From positions 62,001 to 126,000 of the forward strand of contig JAFRNC010000009.1 of the NCBI GenBank assembly GCA_017430365.1: DNA of 64,000 nt, read 5' to 3'. The notes under the pieces were generated by a model. That model did no database searches and was not told the DNA's origin. It saw only the letters and a program-made list of their open reading frames with translations. The stretch is from Bacteroidales bacterium. Its GTDB lineage: Bacteria; Bacteroidota; Bacteroidia; Bacteroidales; UBA932. Both the position numbers and the translations under genes were made by a program. Positions 54,520-62,803 of the stretch are shown piece by piece (position 1 is the first letter of the stretch; every line of letters starts with the position of its first letter).

Positions 54520-54908
54520 GCGACATCTACGATCCACTGCGCAGGAAATGGGTCGCCCGCACCCCCGAAGAAGAGGTGCGCCAGCGGGTCATAGCCTGGC
54601 TCCGCGATGAGGCCGGAATTCCCGAGGGTTTGATGGAGAGCGAATACGGCTTCACCTACAACCGCCGTCATTACCGTGCCGACATAATCGCGTTCGACCG
54701 CAGGCTCCAGCCGCACCTTCTGGTGGAGTGCAAGGCTCCCGACGTGAAAATCGACGGAAAGGTCATAGCCCAGATCGTACGCTATACGAGGGTTCTTGCC
54801 GTGCGGTATATCATCGTGACCAATGGCACGACTACGCACTTCCTGGAGCGCAGGGCTGACGGAAGCGGATACGACTATCTGGAGCGTATGCCCGAAAAGC
54901 TGCTGTGA
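54516..54908 (+). CDS. stand-alone HSDR_N-type nuclease-like domain
   Basis: A 130-residue protein with only the N-terminal domain of type I restriction HsdR subunits. The PD-(D/E)xK pattern is seen as YRADIIAF (Asp), then LLVECKAP (Glu and Lys). No helicase part and no hsdM or hsdS is nearby, so it is not a restriction enzyme. Such solitary copies are frequent in Bacteroidetes next to holA; a role in DNA repair is possible. The ATG at 54516 overlaps the lipoprotein stop. Its end lies 4 nt from the holA stop. Confidence 0.8.
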   Translation: MSDIYDPLRRKWVARTPEEEVRQRVIAWLRDEAGIPEGLMESEYGFTYNRRHYRADIIAFDRRLQPHLLVECKAPDVKIDGKVIAQIVRYTRVLAVRYIIVTNGTTTHFLERRADGSGYDYLERMPEKLL

Positions 54909-54912
54909 CGGT

Positions 54913-55971
54913 TCAGGCGAGGATTCTGGCCGTCAATTCCTTCAGAAGGTCGCCGTCGGACGCTTCCCCTCTCGTATTCGATTTGGACTTCTGGTCGTAC
55001 TCCTTGAGCAGGGAGATGACCTGCATGGTCTTGCGGGCCGGATAGTTCCTGACGGCCGTCTCGTATTCTCCGGCGAAATAGGGGTTGATGCCGAGTTGCG
55101 AAAGGATTTCGCCGCGCGGCGTCCCTTTCTGCAGGAGGGCGTGATAGCGCAGCAGTTTAAGGAAATGGCCCGAGAGAGCCGCCATGGTCATCTGGATGGG
55201 GAAGCGCTTCGGAGAATCGGCGAAGAAATGGACGATCCTGAAGGCCTTCATGGAATCTTTCAGGGAAAGGGCCTTGGTAAGTTCGAATGCGGAGTAGTCC
55301 CTGCTCATGCCGACATTATCCTCGATATCCTTGACGGTGATGCGCTTCCGGTCGGCAGGCAGGATCTTGCAGAGCTTGTCGACGGCGAGGGTTATCTTCT
55401 GGAGGTCGGTACCTGCCGATTCCGCCAGGAGGGCGGTGGCGTCCGGGGCGATGGTCAATCCCTGTTCGGAGATGTAACTGTCGATCCAGCGGTTGATCCT
55501 GTAGTCCGGAATCTGGTTTGATTCGAAGACTACGCCGAACTTCTTGGCCTGTTTGTAGAACACGGAACGCTTGTCGATGTTCTTGCCCTGCCGCGTGGGG
55601 TCGTTGTTGGTCTTGTAGCAGATCACGAGCACAGTGGTGGGCATTATACCTTCGAAGTAGACGGCGATGTCCTCCACCTTCTTCATCATCTGCGCCTCCT
55701 TGACGACGACCAGCTGACGCGAGACCATCATGGGGAACTGGCGGGCCGTGCTGACCACCTGGTTGGCGGTGACGTCCGCACCGTAGTAGACGATCTGGCC
55801 GAAATCCCGTTCCTCGGGAGGTATCACCCGCTCGGTGAGAAGGCGGCACAGTTCGTCAATGTAGTAGTGCTCCTTGCCGAAGAGAAGATAGAACGGCTTG
55901 ATGTCGCCGCCGGTGATCTCATCGCGGAGCGCCTTGTATTCCTGGACAGTATCTGACGAACTCTTTGCCAT
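54913..55971 (-). CDS. holA: DNA polymerase III delta subunit
   Basis: A 352-residue clamp-loader subunit. The N-terminal ATPase-like fold shows FYLLFGKEHYYIDELCRLL and RQLVVVKEAQMM, and the middle TDLQKITLAVDKLCKILP and ITVKDIEDNVG; the C-terminal collar follows (KRFPIQMTMAALSGHFLKLL). The start at 55971 is set by the -7 box that ends 4 nt upstream. It is divergent from cca across a short shared promoter. Confidence 0.88.
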   Translation of the reverse strand: MAKSSSDTVQEYKALRDEITGGDIKPFYLLFGKEHYYIDELCRLLTERVIPPEERDFGQIVYYGADVTANQVVSTARQFPMMVSRQLVVVKEAQMMKKVEDIAVYFEGIMPTTVLVICYKTNNDPTRQGKNIDKRSVFYKQAKKFGVVFESNQIPDYRINRWIDSYISEQGLTIAPDATALLAESAGTDLQKITLAVDKLCKILPADRKRITVKDIEDNVGMSRDYSAFELTKALSLKDSMKAFRIVHFFADSPKRFPIQMTMAALSGHFLKLLRYHALLQKGTPRGEILSQLGINPYFAGEYETAVRNYPARKTMQVISLLKEYDQKSKSNTRGEASDGDLLKELTARILA

Positions 55972-55975
55972 GACG

Positions 55976-55983
55976 CAAAGATA
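55976..55983 (-). promoter_or_regulatory. -7 box (TATCTTTG) of holA, 4 nt from the start codon
   Basis: The box ends 4 nt before the ATG at 55971. Together with the plus-strand box at 55994-56001 it forms a 26-nt back-to-back promoter pair serving two essential genes. Confidence 0.65.
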
Positions 55984-55993
55984 GCAATTTTTG

Positions 55994-56001
55994 TATCTTT
56001 G
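55994..56001 (+). promoter_or_regulatory. -7 box (TATCTTTG) of cca, 4 nt from the start codon
   Basis: The box ends 4 nt before the ATG at 56006, giving a predicted leaderless mRNA. Confidence 0.65.
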
Positions 56002-56005
56002 CATC

Positions 56006-57400
56006 ATGATTGACCAGGCATTGAACGGCAGAATCTTCAGGATAATCTCGGAGACGGCACGGGAGAAGGGGGTACGGGCATTCGTGATAGGCGGGTACGT
56101 GCGCGACTTCTTCCTGCAGCGCCCCAACAACGACATAGACGTGGTAGTGGAGGGGAGCGGCATCGATCTGGCCGGCGCCGTTGCCGAAAAACTGCACACG
56201 AAGGTTTCCGTTTTCAGGAATTTCGGTACCGCGATGCTCCGTCACCATGACATCGAAGTGGAGTTCGTCGGAGCCCGTCGTGAATCCTACCGGGCAAATT
56301 CCCGCAAGCCGCTTGTCGAGGACGGTACTCTCGAGGAAGACCAGCAGAGACGTGATTTTACGATCAACGCCATGGCGTTCAGCCTGCAGAAGGAAGATTA
56401 CGGTTCGCTGGTCGATCCCTTCGGGGGCATACGCGACCTCAATGCCGGTCTCATCCGCACCCCGCTCGATCCCGACACCACTTACAGCGACGACCCTCTC
56501 CGAATGCTGCGCGCCATCCGTTTCGCCACCCAGCTCGGCTTCACCATCGTGCCGGAATCCATGGCTTCGATAAAGCGCAACAAGGCGCGTCTGGAAATCC
56601 TCTCGTCGGAAAGGATTGCCGACGAACTGAACAAGATCATGAAGACCTCCAGGCCGTCAGTCGGATTCTATCTCCTGGACGAGTGTGAACTTCTGCCTTA
56701 TATACTTCCGGAACTCTCCAATCTGAAAGGGGTGGAAACCGTCGAGGGACGCGGACACAAGGACAATTTCAAGCATTCCCTCCAGGTGCTCGACAACGTC
56801 GCGGCCGTCAGTGACAATCTGTGGCTCCGCTGGGCCGCCCTCCTGCACGATGTCGGCAAGGCGGCTACAAAGAAATGGGAACCTGGCGTCGGGTGGACAT
56901 TCCACGGCCATGAATATGTGGGCGCGAAAATGGTCAAAGGCATCTTCTCGAAGCTCAAGATGTCCCAGACCGACGACATGAAGTATGTCCAGAAGCTGGT
57001 TTCACTCCATCTCCGCCCCATAGCCCTGGTTACCGACGAGGTGACGGACTCAGCCGTGCGCCGTCTCCTGTTCGACGCCGGCGATGATGTCGACGACCTG
57101 ATGATCTTGTGCAAGGCCGACATCACTTCGGCCAACGAACATAAGGTCGAGCGTTACCGCCGCCAGTACGAACATGTCAAGGAGAAACTGGTCGAGGTTG
57201 AGGCCAAGGACGCCGTCCGCAATTTCAAGAATCCTATCACGGGCGAGCTGATCATGGAGAAATATCACCTCCCTCCTTGCCGCCAGATCGGCGTCATAAA
57301 GGAAGCTGTCAAGGAGGCCATCCTCGACGGAATTATCCCCAACGAATTCGACGCCGCCTACGCCCTTATGGAGCAGAAGGCCGCGGAACTGGGGCTATAA
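56006..57400 (+). CDS. cca: CCA tRNA nucleotidyltransferase with HD domain
   Basis: A 464-residue enzyme that builds or repairs the CCA end of tRNA. The nucleotidyltransferase core has IGGYVRDFFLQRPNNDIDVV with the Gly-Gly and Asp-x-Asp residues, then RRDFTINAMAFSL, FGGIRDLNAGLIRT and DDPLRMLRAIRFATQLGF. An HD domain follows (LLHDVGKAATK and a later His-rich HGHEYVG). Start at the ATG 4 nt after the -7 box; an upstream in-frame codon at 55991 lies in the promoter. Confidence 0.94.
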   Translation: MIDQALNGRIFRIISETAREKGVRAFVIGGYVRDFFLQRPNNDIDVVVEGSGIDLAGAVAEKLHTKVSVFRNFGTAMLRHHDIEVEFVGARRESYRANSRKPLVEDGTLEEDQQRRDFTINAMAFSLQKEDYGSLVDPFGGIRDLNAGLIRTPLDPDTTYSDDPLRMLRAIRFATQLGFTIVPESMASIKRNKARLEILSSERIADELNKIMKTSRPSVGFYLLDECELLPYILPELSNLKGVETVEGRGHKDNFKHSLQVLDNVAAVSDNLWLRWAALLHDVGKAATKKWEPGVGWTFHGHEYVGAKMVKGIFSKLKMSQTDDMKYVQKLVSLHLRPIALVTDEVTDSAVRRLLFDAGDDVDDLMILCKADITSANEHKVERYRRQYEHVKEKLVEVEAKDAVRNFKNPITGELIMEKYHLPPCRQIGVIKEAVKEAILDGIIPNEFDAAYALMEQKAAELGL

Positions 57401-57455
57401 CCCCCAGGCAGCTACCCTGCCATCCTGAACAGTAATATTTTAAATACAACCAGAA

Positions 57456-58913
57456 ATGAAAAAGTACGTATTCCTTACACTGTTGAGCCTTTTCTTTTCG
57501 CTTTCTTTTTCCTGGTCGCAATCTGATGTTTCCCGCTCTTCTTCACGGGAACGGAATCTGGGTATTTTTGAGGATGGTTACAGGGGAGGTAGAAACAGTG
57601 ACGGGACATACCTTTACTCCAATAACGGTAAAAAGGGGTACACTTTGTCAGAAATACAAAGGGAAGCAGGGCGTAGGGAAGTGGTTCTGTCGCCTGATTA
57701 TAGCAAGCGGACTGAAAAAAGGCTTGGTATGGTGCGTGAAGAGGTCGAATCCATAGCCTTTTACCCCAAGGATGAGTTTCCGGCATATATGTTTGCACAA
57801 ATAACAAAAATACTGGGCAATGGTACTTCCTTTTCTGATCTGAACAGTCGGGGAAAGGCGAAATTGTACTACTATTATGCTGGAGATGTCAGACGTTTGA
57901 GAGATGACGGTTTTTTTGAATATGACAATATTTATTGGTCCGGAGATGAATCCGGTGGGATGATTCGGGGGAACGGAGTAGGGCTGGCGATCAATGACCG
58001 GTGGGTTTGCTTCTTTCAAGGACGGTTCGAAGAGGGCTGGCCGACAGGGGAAACAAAATACGCATGGGTTAATTGGGAAGGACATTATGGCTTTTTCCAG
58101 GCGGATGGAAAGTTTCGATGGGATGATAATACCCTTCATGAAATATTCCGTTGCAGTTTTCATTCGGGGTATCCGAGAGAGGGCAGGCTTTCATATCAGC
58201 GCGGCGACCGATGGGGTTTTGTCGATCTTAATTCAGGGAAAATGCTGAGAACCTCCTACCGTCAGATTGTAAAAGATTATAACGATGGAAAAGCAATTGT
58301 CGTCAGGGCCAGTGATTCTAAGGAAATCGTCATTGACGGGCAGGGCAATTTCCTCGATTTTTCCGATAATCAGAAACAGAAGGATAAAGAAGAAGAGCTT
58401 CGGAAGGAGGAGGAAGCACGCTTGGCACAATTGAAACGGGAGGAAGAGAAAAGAGAGGCTGAATTACGTGAAAAGGAGCTTGAAAAGAGAAAAAGGGAAG
58501 GTAAAATAGAGGAAGTCACCCGGCGTCAGGAGATAAAGACGAAAGCCAGGAAGAACCTGATTATGTATTACTGTCCCTCCCTTGATAAAGATGATTGGTA
58601 TCTGGACAAAGAGTACTGGGGATACGCTCCGGAGATGGGGATGATAAGTGCGGTGCAGATCCCTTGTCTCATCAAGGAGGTCCGTCCCAATGACGATAAA
58701 ACTGATATATTGATCAAAGTATTGGTCGGTGAATTAATGGTCGTTGACGGGGAGTTAGGCGGTAAAAGGTACAAGTTTACGTATGACGCCGGAGATGAGA
58801 TGTGGATAAGATCCGATTCGAAGGGGTGGTTTATAACAGATATGGTACATAAAGGGGATGACCTGTCTTTCCTTAAAGACGTGATCAATAAGAAATATGA
58901 AACGATAAGGTAA
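57456..58913 (+). CDS. exported WG-repeat-like protein with coiled coil, A+T-richer
   Basis: A 485-residue protein with a signal peptide (VFLTLLSLFFSLSFSWSQ). Residues ~180-300 hold loose aromatic repeats (KYAWVNWEGHYGFFQADGKF, RGDRWGFVDLNSGKM) like WG beta-repeats. A highly charged coiled coil covers ~305-365 (EEEARLAQLKREEEKREAEL). A C-terminal domain ends in ~110 beta-rich residues. Base composition is visibly lower in G+C than the flanking genes, and codons differ, which suggests recent gain. No exact -7 box is seen upstream. Function unknown. Confidence 0.7.
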   Translation: MKKYVFLTLLSLFFSLSFSWSQSDVSRSSSRERNLGIFEDGYRGGRNSDGTYLYSNNGKKGYTLSEIQREAGRREVVLSPDYSKRTEKRLGMVREEVESIAFYPKDEFPAYMFAQITKILGNGTSFSDLNSRGKAKLYYYYAGDVRRLRDDGFFEYDNIYWSGDESGGMIRGNGVGLAINDRWVCFFQGRFEEGWPTGETKYAWVNWEGHYGFFQADGKFRWDDNTLHEIFRCSFHSGYPREGRLSYQRGDRWGFVDLNSGKMLRTSYRQIVKDYNDGKAIVVRASDSKEIVIDGQGNFLDFSDNQKQKDKEEELRKEEEARLAQLKREEEKREAELREKELEKRKREGKIEEVTRRQEIKTKARKNLIMYYCPSLDKDDWYLDKEYWGYAPEMGMISAVQIPCLIKEVRPNDDKTDILIKVLVGELMVVDGELGGKRYKFTYDAGDEMWIRSDSKGWFITDMVHKGDDLSFLKDVINKKYETIR

Positions 58914-58961
58914 GTGAAGGCGCTGGCCCGGCCGGTTTTCCGCCGGGACAAAGCCCAGGGG

Positions 58962-59942
58962 TCAGGCTTCCGGCTCGGGACCGTCGTAGACGTCGTCTTT
59001 AGGAGGCTGGGGGATGTGGACCTGAAGTAGGTGTGCGCCGCCGGAGGCGGGGGTTAACTGCACGGTATCCAGCGAAGCGGGAATAAGCAGGGTTTCTCCG
59101 GCTTCAACTGGAGAACATCCTTCGACCGAGAACGAACCTTCGAGGCATATCAGAACGATGCAGCTCTTGAACTCTTCAGGCCGGATGCGGGCAGGCGATG
59201 TGAGTTTGAGGCTGGTTATGACGAAATGGGGATCGTTGACCAGCACGCGGACGCCGTCTTCTCCCTTTCCCAGCCCTTCCAGATGGCAGCTGCAGGCAGC
59301 CTCATCGTATTTTTTGTAATTGATGCAATCGAGCGCTTCGTCCAGGTGGATGGGCCTGCGGGTGGCGGGGTTGAATTCACGCCCCCAGTCATAGAGCCGG
59401 AAAGTGAGGTCGGAAGATTCCTGGATTTCGGACATCTTCAGTTTGCCGCAAGCCGCATGGACGGTACCCGTCGGGATGAAGAAACAGTCGCCGGGCTTGG
59501 GGGCATATGCGTTGAGCAGCTCCTGCGCACGTCCCTCCTTGCAGGCCTTGTAAAGGGTGCCGGCATCGCAATCCTCCTTGAATCCCATGTAGATGCGGGC
59601 GTCCTTATCGGCTTCCAGCACATACCAGAATTCTGTTTTCCCATAGTCGTCAAACCGCTCGGCAGCGACCGTGTCGTCGGGATGGACCTGCACGGAAAGG
59701 CGGTCCTCCACGACGAGGCGCTTGATCAGCAGCGGGAAATAGAGGTTATGCCATTCGAAAATTTCGTCGCCGACCAGGTCGCCCATATAGGTTTCCAGGA
59801 TATCGGGAAGGTCGTTGTCAGCCAGGAAACCTTCGGAGACGACCGATGCGTCGTCTTCGAAGCCGCACATGTCCCAGGACTCGCCGCCCCAGGCCTTAGG
59901 TTTCCACGCGGGGCGGAACTTCAGCGGGTAGAGTTTTTTCAT
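58962..59942 (-). CDS. manA: mannose-6-phosphate isomerase, class I
   Basis: A 326-residue zinc enzyme that interconverts mannose-6-phosphate and fructose-6-phosphate. Metal-site motifs are RLSVQVHPDD, GKTEFWYVLEAD, CFFIPTGTVHAACG and the ending of the cupin fold EIQESSDLTFRLYDWGRE. The N-terminal WKPKAWGGESW is a family hallmark. It supplies mannose units for glycans. The start overlaps the end of the CPBP gene by 47 nt, so both form one transcript. Confidence 0.93.
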   Translation of the reverse strand: MKKLYPLKFRPAWKPKAWGGESWDMCGFEDDASVVSEGFLADNDLPDILETYMGDLVGDEIFEWHNLYFPLLIKRLVVEDRLSVQVHPDDTVAAERFDDYGKTEFWYVLEADKDARIYMGFKEDCDAGTLYKACKEGRAQELLNAYAPKPGDCFFIPTGTVHAACGKLKMSEIQESSDLTFRLYDWGREFNPATRRPIHLDEALDCINYKKYDEAACSCHLEGLGKGEDGVRVLVNDPHFVITSLKLTSPARIRPEEFKSCIVLICLEGSFSVEGCSPVEAGETLLIPASLDTVQLTPASGGAHLLQVHIPQPPKDDVYDGPEPEA

Positions 59943-60708
59943 GTATCAGGTATAAAGAAATTGCCAGCGCCACCACGCAGGCGGCAAAGAGTATCCAGTA
60001 TACGGCGGGGGGAAGGATGTCCTTCCATCCGGTATCCATCGTGACGTCGGGCATGCACCTCGACATGAGTGTCGACAAACCGTTGTTGAAGAAGTGGAGG
60101 AATATGGTTACCCACAGGCAGCGGGTACGCCAGTAAATCCATCCGAACATAGCGCCGAGCACGAAAGCCGGAATGGCCTGCCACGGATTCATGTGCATGA
60201 ATGCGAACAGGAAGGAAGACCATGCGATGGCCTTTCCGGGACTCATCCTCTGCAGCATACCCCGAAGCATGAGGCCACGGCACAGGAACTCCTCGAGCAG
60301 GGGGGCCAGTATGCACGTCGCTATGACCATGTCCCAGAGCGGGGTGTCCATGAAAACCTTTTCAAAAATGGCCTTGATGGAATCTGGCATGGGAATGACC
60401 GATACGAGGGGATCGGTCAGCACTGAGAGGCAGAAAGTGGCCAGGGTGCCCAGGATCAAAAGCAGGGCGGGCGAAATCTTCCCGAAATCGGGGGCGTTGA
60501 CAGGGACAGGCTCGGTCGGGGTTTCCTTTGCCTGCTGACCCATCAACCATGCCCATGCCAGCGGGAACAGCATGTTGATGGCATATGAAAGGGACTGCGG
60601 ACCGTCGGGCAGCAGGAATCCCGCAATTATTCCGCCTACGAGCAGTATGCCGACCAGCAGCCATGACTGGCCGAGACCGGGTTTGTAATATTTGAAATAT
60701 TGGATCAC
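59896..60708 (-). CDS. CPBP family intramembrane metalloprotease
   Basis: A 270-residue membrane protein with about eight helices. It has the CPBP (Abi/CAAX-protease-like) motifs: APLLEEFLCRGLMLRGML with the Glu-Glu and Arg, LFAFMHMNPWQAI and FLHFFNNGLSTL. Many such proteins process peptides or guard against bacteriocins; the target here is unknown. The start codon is GTG, 4 nt after a -7 box. It overlaps manA by 47 nt. Confidence 0.88.
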   Translation of the reverse strand: MIQYFKYYKPGLGQSWLLVGILLVGGIIAGFLLPDGPQSLSYAINMLFPLAWAWLMGQQAKETPTEPVPVNAPDFGKISPALLLILGTLATFCLSVLTDPLVSVIPMPDSIKAIFEKVFMDTPLWDMVIATCILAPLLEEFLCRGLMLRGMLQRMSPGKAIAWSSFLFAFMHMNPWQAIPAFVLGAMFGWIYWRTRCLWVTIFLHFFNNGLSTLMSRCMPDVTMDTGWKDILPPAVYWILFAACVVALAISLYLIHEKTLPAEVPPRVET

Positions 60709-60712
60709 AGGT

Positions 60713-60720
60713 CAAAAATA
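60713..60720 (-). promoter_or_regulatory. -7 box (TATTTTTG) of the CPBP-manA unit, 4 nt from a GTG start
   Basis: The box ends 4 nt before the GTG at 60708. It stands back to back with the plus-strand box at 60726-60733, so that the two strands read TATTTTTG away from each other. Confidence 0.6.
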
Positions 60721-60725
60721 ATCAT

Positions 60726-60733
60726 TATTTTTG
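60726..60733 (+). promoter_or_regulatory. -7 box (TATTTTTG) of the ftsB-like gene
   Basis: A TAnnTTTG match 16 nt before the ATG at 60750, divergent from the CPBP promoter. Confidence 0.55.
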
Positions 60734-60749
60734 TGGAAACATCTTCCGC

Positions 60750-61076
60750 ATGTCCATTTTTGCCAAAATCGGAGAGAAATACCGCGCCTGGAAGCAGACG
60801 CGTATCGGTAAGGTACTGCTCAACAAGTACTTCATCGTCGGCTTCATCTTCGTGGTATGGATATGCTTCTTCGACACGAACAATGTCGGGCAGATGATCC
60901 GTTCGCGTATCACTCTGCGTAACCAGCAGCGCCAGATCGAGTTCTACAAGCGTGAGATCGCAGCGATGAACCGCAAACTCGAACAGCTCAAGTCCGAGCG
61001 CGATTCGCTTGAGAAATTCGCCCGTGAAGAATACTTCTACCACCAGGACGGCGAAGACGTCTATGTCATAGAGTAG
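60750..61076 (+). CDS. septum formation initiator, FtsB/DivIC-like
   Basis: A 108-residue protein with one membrane helix (YFIVGFIFVVWICFF, ~residues 28-42) and a coiled coil after it (LRNQQRQIEFYKREIAAMNR to about residue 85), then an acidic tail (EEYFYHQDGEDVYVIE). The plan is that of FtsB/DivIC, a bitopic divisome protein that works with FtsL and FtsQ in septal wall synthesis. It stands alone between a promoter box and a terminator. Confidence 0.87.
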   Translation: MSIFAKIGEKYRAWKQTRIGKVLLNKYFIVGFIFVVWICFFDTNNVGQMIRSRITLRNQQRQIEFYKREIAAMNRKLEQLKSERDSLEKFAREEYFYHQDGEDVYVIE

Positions 61077-61114
61077 TCCGGCACCGGAAATGTATCCTCC
61101 GGCAGTCTGAAGCG

Positions 61115-61142
61115 GCATCAGTCATAGGCTGATGCTTTTTTT
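61115..61142 (+). terminator. terminator after the ftsB-like gene
   Basis: Arms GCATCAG and CTGATGC with a 7-nt loop, followed by seven T. Confidence 0.8.
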
Positions 61143-61143
61143 G

Positions 61144-61199
61144 CGCTGCAACGGACACGACTGACTGACATCTGATTTACTGCTGCGTCCGTTGCAGCG
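61144..61199. repeat. 12-13 bp inverted repeat pair with 32-nt spacer
   Basis: CGCTGCAACGGA at 61144-61155 is mirrored exactly by TCCGTTGCAGCG at 61188-61199, with A/T runs continuing outside both arms. It could be a large hairpin or ends of a small mobile element. No gene is seen inside. Confidence 0.6.
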
Positions 61200-61210
61200 A
61201 AAAAGGGGCA

Positions 61211-61249
61211 GGGAGGCGCGGGGTCCGGGGCGGAGCCCCGTTACTAAAG
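61211..61249. repeat. 39-nt G+C-rich direct repeat, copy 1
   Basis: Copy 1 reads GGGAGGCGCGGGGTCC and GGGGCGGAGCCCCGTTACTA, ending AAG. It contains an internal dyad (GGGGTCCGGGGC/GGAGCCCC-like). The second copy at 61338 differs by one base. Confidence 0.8.
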
Positions 61250-61277
61250 TCCGCATCAGCGGACCGCCGGAGGCCGG

Positions 61278-61329
61278 TACTTTTGCAAGTTCCGTTCTAA
61301 TACGCAGTCGGTCAGCATGGGCAAAAGTA
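61278..61329. repeat. 9-bp dyad between the direct repeats
   Basis: TACTTTTGC (61278-61286) and GCAAAAGTA (61321-61329) are exact inverted copies. A small hairpin GTCCGC/GCGGAC lies just before, at the join with copy 1. Confidence 0.55.
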
Positions 61330-61337
61330 TTAAGGCC

Positions 61338-61376
61338 GGGAGGCGCGGGGTCCGGGGCAGAGCCCCGTTACTAAAG
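61338..61376. repeat. 39-nt G+C-rich direct repeat, copy 2
   Basis: It matches copy 1 with one G-to-A change and reaches into the last codons of the symporter gene (stop at 61371). The window holds only these two copies. Confidence 0.8.
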
Positions 61377-62759
61377 CGTCGGCGGTTCTTCGTCGCTGTC
61401 GTCCTCCAGGGAACCTTCCCACAAATATTTCCGCGTTTCCCTGACGATAACCCCGCTTAGCAGGAGTATTGCCACGAGATTGGGTATCGCCATGAGGGCG
61501 TTGGCGATGTCGGCCAGGTTCCATACCACCGAGAGGCTGAGGATCGAGCCGAGGAAAACAGCCGCCACGAACAGCAGCCGGTAGATCCTGGTCATTATCC
61601 TGCCTGCCTTGCCGTTGTGCCCTGCCAGATATTCCACGGCCCTCTCGCCGTAGTATGACCATCCTAGAATCGTTGAGAAAGCGAATGTGACGATGCCTAC
61701 CGAAAGGATGATGGGGCCGACGTACGGCAGTTTGTCGAAAGCCGCCTTTGTGAGCGCCGCTCCCTGCGAACAGTCGATGTCGGGATGCGCGACGATGCTG
61801 CTCACGAGCACCAGGCCGGTAAGGGCGCAGACGACCACAGTATCCCAGAAGGTTCCGGTCGAGGAGACCAGGGCCTGCCTGACCGGATTGCGGGTCTGTG
61901 CGGCCGCTGCGACGATAGGCGCGGAGCCGAGGCCTGATTCGTTGGAGAAGAGGCCGCGGGCGATACCGAAGCGGCAAGCCATCAGGACGGTCGTTCCGAT
62001 GAATCCTCCTCCTGCTGCACGGGCGGTGAAGGCGGAACGGCAGATTATTCTGATGCTTTCTCCCAGATACTGCCAGTTGAGACCGAGGATCACGAGGCAT
62101 CCCAGGACATAGAAGGCCGCCATGAAAGGTACCAGGGCCGAACAGACCCGGGAGATGCCCTTCACGCCGAATACTATGACGAGCAGGACCATAAGGGTAA
62201 GGATGGCGCCAACCACATACTGTGAGAGGCCGTAGGTCTCGTTGAGAAGCAAAGAGATGGAGTTGGCCTGGACCGTATTGCCGATTCCGAATGCCGCTAT
62301 TGCGGTGAATACGGCGAAAAGGATTGCCAGCCATTTTGCGTTCAGTCCGCGCTCGAGGGCGAACATCGGTCCGCCGAGCATCCTCCCGTCCTTCGTCTTG
62401 ACGCGGTATTTCACGGCCAGGAGCCCTTCTGAATATTTGGTGGCCATGCCGAAGACACCCGTGATCCAGCACCAGAGCACGGCTCCGGGACCTCCCAGTG
62501 CAACTGCTGTGGCCACACCGACGATATTGCCTGTGCCTATGGTTGCCGCCAGGGCGGTCGCGAGGGCTCCGAACTGGCTGACATCGCCCTGGGCGCCCTT
62601 GTCTTTAGTGACGGAAATCTTTATGGCCTTTCCCACCTTCAGCTGGGGAAAGCGAAGCCGGAAAGTCATGTAGATGTGGGTGCCGAGGAGCAGGATGATC
62701 ATCGGCCATCCCCATACGGCCGTTGACAGTTTTTCGATCAGGGAGGCGAAGGAACTCAT
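61371..62759 (-). CDS. sodium:alanine symporter (AGCS family)
   Basis: A 462-residue inner-membrane protein with about ten helices that imports alanine or glycine with sodium. Family blocks are FGALATALAATIGTGNIVGV, LGGPGAVLWCWITGVFGMAT, GGPMFALERGLNAKW, RFGIARGLFSNESGLGSAPI and LVSSTGTFWDTVVVCALTGL. The last ~20 residues are charged. A 39-nt repeat overlaps the 3' end. Transport of alanine fits the alr gene elsewhere in the window but the genes are not linked. Confidence 0.93.
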   Translation of the reverse strand: MSSFASLIEKLSTAVWGWPMIILLLGTHIYMTFRLRFPQLKVGKAIKISVTKDKGAQGDVSQFGALATALAATIGTGNIVGVATAVALGGPGAVLWCWITGVFGMATKYSEGLLAVKYRVKTKDGRMLGGPMFALERGLNAKWLAILFAVFTAIAAFGIGNTVQANSISLLLNETYGLSQYVVGAILTLMVLLVIVFGVKGISRVCSALVPFMAAFYVLGCLVILGLNWQYLGESIRIICRSAFTARAAGGGFIGTTVLMACRFGIARGLFSNESGLGSAPIVAAAAQTRNPVRQALVSSTGTFWDTVVVCALTGLVLVSSIVAHPDIDCSQGAALTKAAFDKLPYVGPIILSVGIVTFAFSTILGWSYYGERAVEYLAGHNGKAGRIMTRIYRLLFVAAVFLGSILSLSVVWNLADIANALMAIPNLVAILLLSGVIVRETRKYLWEGSLEDDSDEEPPTL

Positions 62760-62770
62760 GGAAAAAGATT

Positions 62771-62778
62771 TATCTTTG
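62771..62778 (+). promoter_or_regulatory. -7 box (TATCTTTG) of the S41 protease gene
   Basis: An exact TAnnTTTG match 25 nt before the ATG at 62804. Confidence 0.6.
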
Positions 62779-62803
62779 CAAATGTAAGAAAACAGACGCT
62801 AAA

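Noticed and set aside
54516..54908. A type I restriction-modification system
   Set aside because: Only the N-terminal nuclease-like domain is present; no helicase part, methylase or specificity gene lies within the window.
61144..61199. Small RNA or tRNA gene in the inverted repeat
   Set aside because: There is no cloverleaf and no clear promoter; a hairpin or mobile-element end is the simpler reading.
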